Assembly (NCBI GenBank): GCA_963802415.1
Contig: CAWDIH010000002.1
Location: 858,592 to 922,591, forward strand
Length of the DNA: 64,000 bases
Direction of reading: 5' to 3'
Source of the DNA: DATAES01 sp963802415
GTDB lineage: Bacteria > Actinomycetota > Acidimicrobiia > Acidimicrobiales > JACDCH01
Positions 43,400 to 51,736 of the stretch are shown here, one piece after another. The position numbers and the translations under genes were made by a program. The notes beneath the pieces were generated by a model. It saw only the letters and a program-made list of their open reading frames with translations. It was not told where the DNA came from and did not search any database. Every line of letters starts with the position of its first letter. The stretch's first letter is position 1.

Positions 43400-43408
43400 G
43401 GCATACCA

Positions 43409-45919
43409 GTGGCCCGCGGTCAGCTACGCGTCTACCTGGGCGCTGCGCCCGGCGTCGGCAAGACGTACGCCATGCTGAACGAGGGTTGGCGCCGGCACCA
43501 GCGCGGCACCGATGTCGTGGTCGGCTTCGTGGAGACGCACAACCGGTCGAATACCGCCGCCCAAATCCGCGATGTCGAGGTAGTGCCGAGAAAGACGGTT
43601 CGGTACCGCGATCAGGATTTCGAGGAGATGGACGTCGACGCCATCCTCGCCCGGAAGCCGGCATGGGCGCTCATCGACGAGCTGGCCCACACAAACGTCC
43701 CCGGCTGCCGCAACGAAAAGCGCTGGGAGGACATCAACGAGCTGCTCGACGCAGGGATCAACGTCATCAGCACGGTCAACATCCAGCACCTCGAGTCGCT
43801 GAACGACGTGGTCGAACGGATCACCGGGATCAAGCAGCGCGAAACGGTCCCTGACGCGATCGTCCGGGCAGCTGATCAGATCGAGCTCGTCGACATGGCG
43901 CCAGAGGCGCTGCGCCGCCGTATGGCGCACGGGAATGTCTACGGTGCCGACAAGGTGGATGCGGCACTCGGCAATTACTTCCGAGTGGGCAACCTCGCTG
44001 CTCTGCGCGAGCTGGCGTTGCTGTGGATGGCGGATCGGGTCGACGAGGAGCTGCACGACTACCGCGTCCGTCACGGCATCGAGGGACCCTGGGAGACCAA
44101 GGAGCGCGTGCTCGTCGCGTTGACGGGAGCGCCGGGATCCGAGGACCTGATTCGCCGTGCAGCACGCATGGCGATGCGAACGCGTGGTGAGCTCGTCGGC
44201 GTCCACGTCGTGTCCGGCGACGGACTGGCCGGACCGTCGAGCTACCGGCTGGCGGAACACCGCGAGCTGCTGGAGGAGGTCGGTGGTCGCTACGTCGAGG
44301 CGAGTGGCGCGGACATCGCGAGGGCACTCGTGCAGGCGGCGCGCATCGAGAACGCGACGCAAATCGTCCTCGGCGCCAGTCGTCGAAGTCGATGGACGGA
44401 GCTCGTTCGCGGCTCGGTCATCAACAGGGTCGTCCGTTCTGCTGGCGGGTCCATCGACGTCCACGTCATCTCGACGGCTTCGGGCGAGGACGAGAGCCGT
44501 TCGCTGCTGACGCCGCCGAAGCTCCGTCTCGCGCCGCTGTCCCGAAGCCGCCGCGGCACTGCGCTCGTCCTCACCGCGGTCGGGTTGCCGCTTCTCACTC
44601 TGGTGCTGACGAGCATTCGTGAGTCGCTCGGCGTGCAGAACGCGCTTCTCATCTATCTCCTGTTCGTCGTTGCCATCGCCACGATCGGTGGCGCCATACC
44701 CGGAACCGTCGCGTCGATTGGCGCCTTCTTGTTGTTGAACTGGTATTTCGCACCCCCGATCCACACGTTCACGATCTCCAACACGCGCGACCTGCTCGCG
44801 CTCGTGAGCTTCCTCGTCGTCGCGGGGGTCATCAGCGCGCTGGTTGATCTCGCTACCCGCCGTCGCGACGACGCTGTCCGCGCGCGCGCAGAAGCGCGTG
44901 CTCTGACGGCGATGGCCGGAACCGTGCTCCAAGATCCGGAGCCGCTCCCGAAGCTGACGCAGGAGCTCGTAACGAGCTTCCAGCTCGACGGGGTCGCCAT
45001 CTTCGTCGCCGACGGTGACGGCTGGAAGGTGGAAGCCGCCGCCGGACCGAACCCGCCCTCGGCCCCCGACGCCGCGGAGGAGTCACTGGCGTTTGCCGAG
45101 GGATCGGTTCTGGCCTGGTCGGGGAGCGAGCTGCGGGCGCGCGATCGGGAGGTCCTCAACGCGTTTGCCACCCAGCTGGCGCTGGCGTTGCAAGGCCGGC
45201 GGTTGCAAGCCGAGGCGGCCACCGCAACCGCGCTCGCGAAGGCCAACGAACTACGCACCGCGCTCCTCGCCGCAGTGAGCCATGACCTCCGTACGCCGCT
45301 CGCGTCCATACGCGCGTCCGCCACGAGCCTGCTGAGTGAGGAGATCGACTGGGACCCAGCCGCAACAAAGGAGCTCCTACAGACCATCGACGAGGAAGCC
45401 GAGCGGTTGAACACGCTTGTCGGCAATCTCCTCGACATGAGCCGGTTGCAAACAGGCAGCGTCACGATCACGACCCAGCCGATCGGGATCGAGGAGATCG
45501 TGTCCGGCGCGATCGTTGGCCTGCATGTGCCACCCAATCGCATCGACGTCGATGTCTCGGAGACGTTGCCACGGGTGAGCGTCGACCCGACCTTGCTCGA
45601 ACGAGCCGTCGCCAACCTGATCGACAACGCAGTGTCGTTCTCCCCGAATGATGTTCCCGTGCGCGTCGAAGCCGCCGAGGTGAGCGGAGCACTGCATCTC
45701 CGCGTGATCGACGCCGGCCCGGGCATCCCGCCTGCAGACCGCGAGCGCGTGTTCCAGCCGTTCCAACGGCTCGGTGACAACCGGAGCGGTGCCGGTGTCG
45801 GACTCGGGCTGGCGGTCGCAAAGGGGTTCGTGAACGCCGTCGGTGGCGAGTTGGTGATCGAGGACACACCCGGCGGCGGGACGACGATGGTCATCACCAT
45901 CCCGATCGACCCGTCGTGA
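43409..45919 (+). CDS. kdpD: KdpD sensor histidine kinase
   Basis: 836 residues, GTG start. The N-terminal KdpD domain has Walker A GAAPGVGKTYAML (about residues 11-23) and ALIDELAHTNVPG. A universal-stress-protein-like domain follows (about 230-360, ALTGAPGSEDLIRRAARMAM). Four membrane helices of DUF4118 type come next (about 390-480), then a GAF-like part. The HisKA box is AVSHDLRTPLASIRASATS (His about 627), and HATPase shows GVGLGLAVAKGFVNAVGG. It senses K+ limitation and turgor or ionic strength. It overlaps kdpE by 4 bp. Confidence 0.96.
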   Translation: MARGQLRVYLGAAPGVGKTYAMLNEGWRRHQRGTDVVVGFVETHNRSNTAAQIRDVEVVPRKTVRYRDQDFEEMDVDAILARKPAWALIDELAHTNVPGCRNEKRWEDINELLDAGINVISTVNIQHLESLNDVVERITGIKQRETVPDAIVRAADQIELVDMAPEALRRRMAHGNVYGADKVDAALGNYFRVGNLAALRELALLWMADRVDEELHDYRVRHGIEGPWETKERVLVALTGAPGSEDLIRRAARMAMRTRGELVGVHVVSGDGLAGPSSYRLAEHRELLEEVGGRYVEASGADIARALVQAARIENATQIVLGASRRSRWTELVRGSVINRVVRSAGGSIDVHVISTASGEDESRSLLTPPKLRLAPLSRSRRGTALVLTAVGLPLLTLVLTSIRESLGVQNALLIYLLFVVAIATIGGAIPGTVASIGAFLLLNWYFAPPIHTFTISNTRDLLALVSFLVVAGVISALVDLATRRRDDAVRARAEARALTAMAGTVLQDPEPLPKLTQELVTSFQLDGVAIFVADGDGWKVEAAAGPNPPSAPDAAEESLAFAEGSVLAWSGSELRARDREVLNAFATQLALALQGRRLQAEAATATALAKANELRTALLAAVSHDLRTPLASIRASATSLLSEEIDWDPAATKELLQTIDEEAERLNTLVGNLLDMSRLQTGSVTITTQPIGIEEIVSGAIVGLHVPPNRIDVDVSETLPRVSVDPTLLERAVANLIDNAVSFSPNDVPVRVEAAEVSGALHLRVIDAGPGIPPADRERVFQPFQRLGDNRSGAGVGLGLAVAKGFVNAVGGELVIEDTPGGGTTMVITIPIDPS

Positions 45920-46593
45920 CGCGCCTGCTCCTCATCGACGACGAAGCGCCGTTCGTGCGGGCAATGGGCGTGAGCCTGCATGCTTTGGGATACGACGTCG
46001 ACGCCGCGCCGTCCGGAGCCGCTGGGTTGGCGAAGGCGGCGACTACCACGCCGGACGTCATCGTGCTCGACCTCGGGCTACCGGACATGGATGGGCTCGA
46101 GGTTCTGAACGGGTTGCGAGCCTGGACGGCGGTGCCGGTGATCGTGCTGTCGGCCAGGGATCGCGACGACGCAAAGGTCGCGGCGCTCGACGGCGGCGCA
46201 GACGACTACGTCACGAAGCCGTTCAGCATGGACGAACTGTTGGCGCGCATCCGCGCCGCGTTGCGCCGGCGTCCTGGTGCCGTGAGCGAGGAGCCGATCG
46301 TGGAAACCGACGATTTCCGCATCGACATGGCGGCGAAGGAGGTGACCGTCGGCGGCGAGACCGTCCGCCTCACGCCGACGGAGTGGAACGTGCTCGAGGT
46401 CCTGGTCCGCAACCAGGGCAAGCTCGTCTCGCAGCGTCAGTTGTTGAAGGAGGTATGGGGGCCGCAGTACGAGACGGAGACCGAGTATCTGCGCGTCTAC
46501 CTCGCCGCACTCAGGCGCAAGCTCGAGCCCACGCCGTCGCAACCTCGTTACTTCATAACCGAGCCTGGAATGGGCTACCGCTTCCGGCTGTAG
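45916..46593 (+). CDS. kdpE: KdpE response regulator
   Basis: 225 residues, GTG start overlapping kdpD (GTGA). The receiver domain shows LLLIDDEAPFVRAMGVSL, DVIVLDLGLPDMDGLEVL with phospho-Asp about 52, and GGADDYVTKPFSMDELLARI. The OmpR winged helix shows RLTPTEWNVLEVLVRNQGK and RYFITEPGMGYRF. It activates the kdp operon. The likely binding sites are the four-repeat operators at 38561-38610 and 46611-46660. Confidence 0.95.
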   Translation: MTRLLLIDDEAPFVRAMGVSLHALGYDVDAAPSGAAGLAKAATTTPDVIVLDLGLPDMDGLEVLNGLRAWTAVPVIVLSARDRDDAKVAALDGGADDYVTKPFSMDELLARIRAALRRRPGAVSEEPIVETDDFRIDMAAKEVTVGGETVRLTPTEWNVLEVLVRNQGKLVSQRQLLKEVWGPQYETETEYLRVYLAALRRKLEPTPSQPRYFITEPGMGYRFRL

Positions 46594-46610
46594 CACTCTC
46601 GTGTTGGGCG

Positions 46611-46660
46611 CGCGAAGGACCCGTTAAGAATCGGGCACCGGGTGCAAAGAACGAGCAAAG
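46611..46660 (+). promoter_or_regulatory. four-repeat operator upstream of the DUF4118 gene
   Basis: Repeats CGCGAAG 46611, CGTTAAG 46622, TGCAAAG 46643, AGCAAAG 46654, again spaced 11, 21, 11 bp as upstream of kdp. A TACAAC -10 box (46688-46693) follows 34 bp after the last repeat and 6 nt before the ATG. Spacing and order match the kdp promoter. Confidence 0.6.
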
Positions 46661-46699
46661 CCGCGTCCACCTGGTACCAAGCGGGCGTACAACGAATCC

Positions 46700-47437
46700 A
46701 TGAAGCACGACCCACGAATGGGTATCGGGATCTCCGTGGGATCGATGGGCGCCATCGGTGCAGCAGCCGGACTCGTGGCGATACGGGATCACTTCGCGCA
46801 AGTGAATGCCGTGTTGATCCTCGTCTTCTTCGTGCTGTTGGGTGCCGTCATCGGGGGGCGTCTTGCCGGAGTGGCATCTGCGTTGACGGCAGCCGTCGCC
46901 TTCGACTTCTTCTACACCCAGCCGTACAACTCCCTGAAGATCAACAGCGCCGCAGACATCGAGACGACGATCCTGCTGCTTCTCGTGGGGTTGGCGATGG
47001 GGGAGATCGTCGTGCGGGCCGATCGCATTCGCTTCGCGGTGGGCGGAAGCCGGCACGAGCTCAAGAGTGTCCATCGGGTGGCCAGGCTCGCTGCGGACGG
47101 CGAGGCGATCGAGGATCTGATCTCCGCCGTGAGTGCTGAGCTCACGGAGACACTCGGCCTCCAGCGGTGCACGTACGAGACGCCGCCGTTCACCGGCAGC
47201 TATGCCCGGCTCGAGCAAACGGGACTCATCACCGGGACGAACATCGTCCAGTACACGAAGCAGGGCTTCGAGTTACCCCATGAAGGCGTCGAGTTGCCCG
47301 TGGTCGTGCACGACCAGACGGTCGGACGGTTCGTGCTCGTACCGACGCCCGGTCACGGGGTCTCGATCGATGCCCGGCTCCTCGCGGTCGCGCTGGCTGA
47401 CCAACTGAGCGTCGTCCTCGGTCGACACGCCGCCTGA
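46700..47437 (+). CDS. DUF4118 membrane sensor without a kinase domain
   Basis: 245 residues. Three or four helices of DUF4118 type (VNAVLILVFFVLLGAVIGGR, GVASALTAAVAFDFFYTQPY, IETTILLLLVGLAMGEIVVR) match the membrane part of KdpD (DFFYTQPY replaces FYNWYFAPP). A GAF-like C-terminal domain follows (about 130-245, with LPVVVHDQTVGRFVLVPTPG). No histidine-kinase domain is present. It lies behind the kdp operon with its own promoter and a shared operator. A partner or a regulator of KdpD, or of potassium or turgor signalling, is plausible; unproven. Confidence 0.75.
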   Translation: MKHDPRMGIGISVGSMGAIGAAAGLVAIRDHFAQVNAVLILVFFVLLGAVIGGRLAGVASALTAAVAFDFFYTQPYNSLKINSAADIETTILLLLVGLAMGEIVVRADRIRFAVGGSRHELKSVHRVARLAADGEAIEDLISAVSAELTETLGLQRCTYETPPFTGSYARLEQTGLITGTNIVQYTKQGFELPHEGVELPVVVHDQTVGRFVLVPTPGHGVSIDARLLAVALADQLSVVLGRHAA

Positions 47438-47475
47438 CCCCGGCGCGCCCGCCCGACGAAGGCGATGGGAGGGGA

Positions 47476-47862
47476 TCACGAGCTCGACGCGACCTTCCAG
47501 AGGTAGCCGTCCGGGTCGCCGAAGTAGCCGAAGTAGCCCCACCGCGCGCCGCCCCCTTCTTTGACAAGGGTGCCGCCCGCGGACGTGGCCTTGGCCAGCA
47601 CCTCGTCCACCTCGTCGCGCGTCGACACGATGAGGTGGAACGACACGCCGCGGAACCCCGAGCCTTCCGAGGACACGCCGGCGTCCTGCGCCGCGGCCTG
47701 GCGCTCGTAGAGAGCCAGGGACGACGATCCGTCGCCGAGGTCGAACGACACGAAGGTCGGATGGTCCTGGTCGATCTTGCACCGCAACCCGGTTCCGTAG
47801 AACTCCTTCGAGCGGCTCAGGTCCTCGACGCCGAGCATGATGGTGGTCACTTGCACGGGCAC
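47476..47862 (-). CDS. VOC-family (glyoxalase-fold) protein
   Basis: 128 residues, GTG start behind AAGGAGA. VTTIMLGVEDLSRSKEFYGT is the first beta-alpha unit and YFGYFGDPDGYLWKVASSS the last; two such repeats form the metal-binding VOC fold. The metal ligands are not clearly all conserved (no early His in the first motif), so it may be a non-enzymatic or resistance-type member. Function unknown. Confidence 0.85.
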   Translation of the reverse strand: MPVQVTTIMLGVEDLSRSKEFYGTGLRCKIDQDHPTFVSFDLGDGSSSLALYERQAAAQDAGVSSEGSGFRGVSFHLIVSTRDEVDEVLAKATSAGGTLVKEGGGARWGYFGYFGDPDGYLWKVASSS

Positions 47863-47918
47863 TGTTGTCTCCTTTGGATGTGTGTTGCAGTCCTCGATGC
47901 CTCTGACGAATCGAAGCG

Positions 47919-48653
47919 TCAAAATGTGACCGGGCTCTGTCGTCGCGCGTGCATGAATGCTTCTCTCGCGCCGCCGCGACCGCGATGAGATGACTCGACG
48001 GTGGTGACGAGATGCCATCCCGCGCCCATTGCGGCGGCGCTCGCGTGTTCGACCGCGTCACGGAGGTCGGCGTCGGCGGCGGCCATGGTCCCGCGTCGCA
48101 GCTCGAACGTCGGCTTCACGAGCGCGACGAGATCGGCGTTGTCAGCGATGTCGAGCGGTTCGAGTTGAGGGAGGGCCGCGCTGACGGCGAGATAGCTCAT
48201 GTCCATCGTGATCACCTCGACTGGTTCCGGCACCGACGCGGCGTCGATCTGCCCGAGGTTGATGCCCTCGAGGTTCACGACTCGCGCGTCGTTGCGGAGT
48301 CGGCCGAGCAACAGACCGACGCCGGCCTCCACGGCGTAGACCCGGCGAGCACCGTGATCGAGCAATGCGGTCGTGAAGCCCCCGACGTTCGCGCCGATGT
48401 CCAACGCGACGCGTCCCTCGACGTCGACCGACAGCGCATCCAGCGCGTCGGACAGCTTGCGTTCACCGCGCAGACGGCGTTCCGCTGTGATTCGAAGCGA
48501 CGCGTCGAGCCGAACGCGTGCCGCGGGATTGGTGAGGATGCGTCCGTCGACGAGGACTCGTCCGCCGGCGATGGCGGACGGATCGATGTCGGGCCGCCGG
48601 CGGGCGAGCAAGATCTCGAGCGCGACGAAACGAGCGCGCTTGTGTCTGGGCAC
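47919..48653 (-). CDS. TlyA-like S4-FtsJ methyltransferase
   Basis: 244 residues. The N-terminal S4 RNA-binding part reads RFVALEILLARRRPDIDPS, then GGRVLVDGRILTNPAARVRL. A class I methyltransferase domain follows: RVALDIGANVGGFTTALLDH (motif I, with GANVGGF in place of GASTGGF) and VEVITMDMSYLAVSAALPQL. TlyA methylates 2'-O positions in 16S and 23S rRNA; some homologues act as haemolysins. GTG at 48651-48653 follows AGGAGG with 7-nt spacing; a longer TTG start is less likely. The substrate is not proven. Confidence 0.85.
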   Translation of the reverse strand: MPRHKRARFVALEILLARRRPDIDPSAIAGGRVLVDGRILTNPAARVRLDASLRITAERRLRGERKLSDALDALSVDVEGRVALDIGANVGGFTTALLDHGARRVYAVEAGVGLLLGRLRNDARVVNLEGINLGQIDAASVPEPVEVITMDMSYLAVSAALPQLEPLDIADNADLVALVKPTFELRRGTMAAADADLRDAVEHASAAAMGAGWHLVTTVESSHRGRGGAREAFMHARRQSPVTF

Positions 48654-48815
48654 CGACGAACCTCCTGCACTCGGACCGGGCAAGGACCGAGGCAGGAGGT
48701 GGCGCGCGTGCTTCGCTACTGACTCACACCTAACGGAATGGCACCGCCGACAGCGTCGCCGGACGCTTCGGGGTCGTCAAGCGACGAGTCCCGGACCGCG
48801 GAGAGGCGGGTTCGG

Positions 48816-50207
48816 CTACTTGACGACGAGGGCGGTGACCATGCCGAACGTCCCCTGGTCGTTCTCGGCGTGGGGGAGGATGTGGCAGTGCCACACCCAC
48901 GTGCCGGGCTCGGTGGCGTGGATCAACACCGTGTACCGTTCGCCGGGCGCCACAGTGACAGTGTCTTCCTCGTGCGGCGCCGGAGCCGGGTAGCCGTCCT
49001 TCGCGATCACCAGCTGCGCCATGCCGTGCAGGTGCATCGGATGGATCTGCGTTCCTTCGTTGAGGTAGTGGACCTCGACCCACTCGCCCGGCTGCGCCAC
49101 GATGGGTGCCGTCGCCGGGAACGACTTCCCGTTGAGCGCGTACCCGATCACGCCTGAGTCATCGAGCACCATGACATGTTCCTGGTTGACGGTGACGCCG
49201 GCCGGTACGGGCTCGCTACCGACGATGAACGCGCCAGCCAACCCGTCGGGCACTTGCTTCACCGCGTTGTGATGCGAGTGGTACATGCCGACCGCCGGCG
49301 TCGACTGCACGGTCCGTTCGTACGTGAAGTCGGTGCCTGGCTTCACCGGGTCCTGCGTGACGTCGGTCGTGCCGTCCATCGCGATCAATCCATGGAAGTG
49401 GATGGACGTCGATTCGGGCAGTTTGTTGTGCAACACGATGCGGACATGGTCGCCCGGATCCGCCTTCAGCGTCGGACCCGGAACCGTGCCGTTGTACGTC
49501 ATCGCATCGACGGTCTTGCCCGGTGACACCTCCCACTTCGTGGCCGCAGCCGTGAGCTCGAACTGCTTCGTTCCATCGGGTAGCACCGTCGGCGCGAGCA
49601 CTTGCGCGCCGACTCCCTGTGTTGCTGCGGGGAAGGCCGAGATCGAGTCCTTCATCGCCTTGTCCATCTGCTCCGGGGTCATCGACGACGAGGTCGTGTC
49701 CACGGCCGCCATCTGGTCGCCAGTCGCGGCCGCCGACCCGGCCGTCCCTTGTCCGGCGGTGATGTGCAGCTTCGCAGTCATGCCCGCGTCCTCGTGGCCT
49801 GGAACTTGGCAGAGGACCGTGTAGTCGCCTGGCTGGAGCTGCGAGATGTCGAGGTGCTCTGACTTGCCCGGGTGGATCATCTTCGTGACGAACGACGTGC
49901 CGACGATCTCGAGGTTGTGCTGCACGTTGCCTTCATTCGACACGTGCAGACCGGCGCCGTTGGTCGCCTGAATCGTCGCAGGCTCGATCTTGAACTCCGA
50001 CAGTGTCACTGCTGCGGGCTCACTCGCCGCAGTGCTCGAAGCAGCTTCGGTCTTGTTCGTGCCGATCAGTAACGCGACAACCAGCGCAGCGATGCCGAAC
50101 GCGCCGATCAAGACGGCGACGAACGCGTAGGTCTGCGCGGCGCTCGGCACACCGTCATTCGGTTCGAGGGTGCGGACCTCGGAGGCATCGTCGGTCGAAA
50201 CAGCCAT
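48816..50207 (-). CDS. membrane-anchored multicopper oxidase with an extra cupredoxin domain
   Basis: 463 residues. A single N-terminal helix (FVAVLIGAFGIAALVVALLI) anchors an exported protein. Residues about 65-155 form a plastocyanin-like domain with type-1 ligands (HNLEIVG, then CQVPGHEDAGM). Then two cupredoxin domains follow with copper ligands HFHG (about 270), HSHHNAV (about 311), HPMHLHG (about 388) and HCHILPHAENDQG (about 440). The layout matches laccase-like or nitrite-reductase-like oxidases. It may oxidise metals or phenols, or reduce nitrite; this cannot be separated from sequence. A DosR-like box lies 58 bp upstream. Confidence 0.85.
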   Translation of the reverse strand: MAVSTDDASEVRTLEPNDGVPSAAQTYAFVAVLIGAFGIAALVVALLIGTNKTEAASSTAASEPAAVTLSEFKIEPATIQATNGAGLHVSNEGNVQHNLEIVGTSFVTKMIHPGKSEHLDISQLQPGDYTVLCQVPGHEDAGMTAKLHITAGQGTAGSAAATGDQMAAVDTTSSSMTPEQMDKAMKDSISAFPAATQGVGAQVLAPTVLPDGTKQFELTAAATKWEVSPGKTVDAMTYNGTVPGPTLKADPGDHVRIVLHNKLPESTSIHFHGLIAMDGTTDVTQDPVKPGTDFTYERTVQSTPAVGMYHSHHNAVKQVPDGLAGAFIVGSEPVPAGVTVNQEHVMVLDDSGVIGYALNGKSFPATAPIVAQPGEWVEVHYLNEGTQIHPMHLHGMAQLVIAKDGYPAPAPHEEDTVTVAPGERYTVLIHATEPGTWVWHCHILPHAENDQGTFGMVTALVVK

Positions 50208-50264
50208 GTGCACCAGGGTGCAAAGGGCGTTGGGCCCCGCAGAAGAGGCGGGGGTCCCGATCAC

Positions 50265-50284
50265 TTCGGGACTTTGGTCCCACC
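50265..50284. promoter_or_regulatory. DosR/DevR-like box
   Basis: TTCGGGACTTTGGTCCCACC matches the mycobacterial hypoxia box TTSGGGACTWWAGTCCCSAA at 16 of 20 positions, including both GGGAC/GTCCC arms. It lies between the divergent multicopper oxidase and the small membrane-protein gene. Confidence 0.55.
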
Positions 50285-50335
50285 GAGGTCCGCCCTATGG
50301 CGGTGTTCCTCGTACGACCACTTCGCGGACACTGT

Positions 50336-50361
50336 CTTCGGAGGCGGGATCGCCTCCGAAG
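50336..50361 (+). promoter_or_regulatory. strong hairpin in the 5' leader of the 50378 gene
   Basis: CTTCGGAGGCG, loop GGAT, CGCCTCCGAAG, a perfect 11-bp stem. It ends 16 nt before the ATG, just ahead of the AGGAGG ribosome site, so it could affect mRNA stability or translation. Confidence 0.5.
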
Positions 50362-50377
50362 ATCGAAGGAGGCCACG

Positions 50378-50956
50378 ATGAAGAAGGCGTTCCCGATCGT
50401 GTTGATGCTGATGGGCCTTGTGTTTCTGGGCGCCGGCGTCTACACGGTCGACCGCGGCTTCGACGCCAAGCGCGAAGTCAAGCAAGAACTCGTCGCACAG
50501 AACATCACCACTCCCGCCGACGCCTCGATCCCGAACGCTGCGGTCACAGACGCTCGAACGGCCGAGTCGATGGCGAGGATCATCAACCATCACTCGCTCG
50601 AAGCGTCCGGCGGAAAGACCTACTCGGAGCTCGGTCGGTACCTCGCAGCGGAGGGCAAGTCGGACACGAACGACGCCAAAGCTGCGCTCACGGGTGCTGA
50701 TGGCAAACCTGTCGCCAACCCCATCCGCAACACCGCATTCCAGGCGTCGTCCCTGCAGACCAGCCTGTGGTCGTCGGTGATGGCCTTTCAGGTCGCCGAC
50801 CTGGTCGTCGGACTCGGCTTCATGATCGTGGTGCTGGGCCTGGCGGTTGGCGGCGTGGGTGTTGCGCTCGGTGGCTTGGCCATCCCGAAGCTCGCCGACA
50901 AGGTCCATGTCGAGGCGGTGGCCGCACCGCATGGGTCGATGCCTCATCCAGTCTGA
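50378..50956 (+). CDS. two-helix membrane protein of unknown function
   Basis: 192 residues with AGGAGG ribosome site. An N-terminal helix (AFPIVLMLMGLVFLGAGVYT), a soluble exported part of about 110 residues (SMARIINHHSLEASGGKTYS, then ELGRYLAAEGKSDTND), and a second C-terminal helix (DLVVGLGFMIVVLGLAVGGV). The product resembles conserved actinobacterial membrane proteins without a known role. Lies behind the DosR-like box, so it may be part of a stress response. Confidence 0.7.
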   Translation: MKKAFPIVLMLMGLVFLGAGVYTVDRGFDAKREVKQELVAQNITTPADASIPNAAVTDARTAESMARIINHHSLEASGGKTYSELGRYLAAEGKSDTNDAKAALTGADGKPVANPIRNTAFQASSLQTSLWSSVMAFQVADLVVGLGFMIVVLGLAVGGVGVALGGLAIPKLADKVHVEAVAAPHGSMPHPV

Positions 50957-50979
50957 CCTCATCGCGGCTCCCCAAGGCG

Positions 50980-51010
50980 AAGTGCCCGGTCCGTGCGGAC
51001 CGGGCACTTT
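50980..51010. terminator. bidirectional terminator
   Basis: A 13-bp perfect stem (AAGTGCCCGGTCC, loop GTGC, GGACCGGGCACTT) with A and T ends. It lies between the convergent genes ending at 50956 and 51029. Confidence 0.85.
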
Positions 51011-51028
51011 CGCGGCGCGGGATCGGTT

Positions 51029-51436
51029 TCAGGCAGGGCTCGGCGCCGTTGACGGGCCCCGCGACCAATCCCGCTTCGAGCTGTACTGGTAGTTCGTGAC
51101 GAGACTCACCGCGAGCACGGCAATGCCGGCGACCACGTAGAAGCCGGAGATACCCGGGTCGCTCTCGGCGAAGTTCAACAGCCAGGGCGCGGCGAGCAGC
51201 AGCGTAGCGGCGAGATAGTCGCCAGCGGAGTGAACGGTGAACGGCAGCACCTTTGCAATACCGAGCGGGTACTTCGTGAGCATGCTGACGATGAGAACGG
51301 TGACACCGACGACGACTCCGGTGCCCACCGCGCCTGCAGATGCGCCGCTCGCCAGCGTGACTGCCACGAGCGTGAGGCCGACCGCGTAGTCAGCGACAGC
51401 GTGCAACCAAGCAGGCAGTAGACGAACGAGTGACAT
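51029..51436 (-). CDS. four-helix SPW-repeat-like membrane protein
   Basis: 135 residues with four predicted helices (LHAVADYAVGLTLVAVTLAS, GTGVVVGVTVLIVSML, LAATLLLAAPWLLNFAE, GFYVVAGIAVLAVSLVTNYQY). The paired pattern around HxxADY/HSAGDYLAATLLLAAPWLL resembles SPW-type repeat proteins (two tandem units). No enzymatic motif. ATG at 51434-51436. Function unknown. Confidence 0.7.
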   Translation of the reverse strand: MSLVRLLPAWLHAVADYAVGLTLVAVTLASGASAGAVGTGVVVGVTVLIVSMLTKYPLGIAKVLPFTVHSAGDYLAATLLLAAPWLLNFAESDPGISGFYVVAGIAVLAVSLVTNYQYSSKRDWSRGPSTAPSPA

Positions 51437-51595
51437 GACAGAAGCCTCCTGTTCGAGCGAGCACCTCACCCGCTGACAGGTCCCTCTACGGCGCCGCCCT
51501 ACGCGGCGGATGATCGTCCTAGGACCACTGTCCGCTCATGCGGGTTCGCAACGGTGAAGTCGGCGACGACGCCTTGTGAGCAATACCGTCACACC

Positions 51596-51733
51596 GTGAC
51601 ACTGGATCGGGATCCGCTGCTGGCGGATCGCACGCTCACCGGCGCCGCCTGGTGCGCGCAACACACCCTCCTCGATGCCGAGTTGATGGCCGAGATCGGA
51701 CGTGTCGTCCTCCACGCGGTCCGGGAGGGATAG
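51596..51733 (+). CDS. short 45-residue reading frame, uncertain
   Basis: GTG at 51596 to TAG at 51731-51733, reading LDRDPLLADRTLTGAAWCAQ. Codon composition is gene-like and it ends 3 bp before the ATG of the DUF4118 gene, so it may be a small upstream gene or remnant. No family recognised. Confidence 0.3.
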   Translation: MTLDRDPLLADRTLTGAAWCAQHTLLDAELMAEIGRVVLHAVREG

Positions 51734-51736
51734 AAC

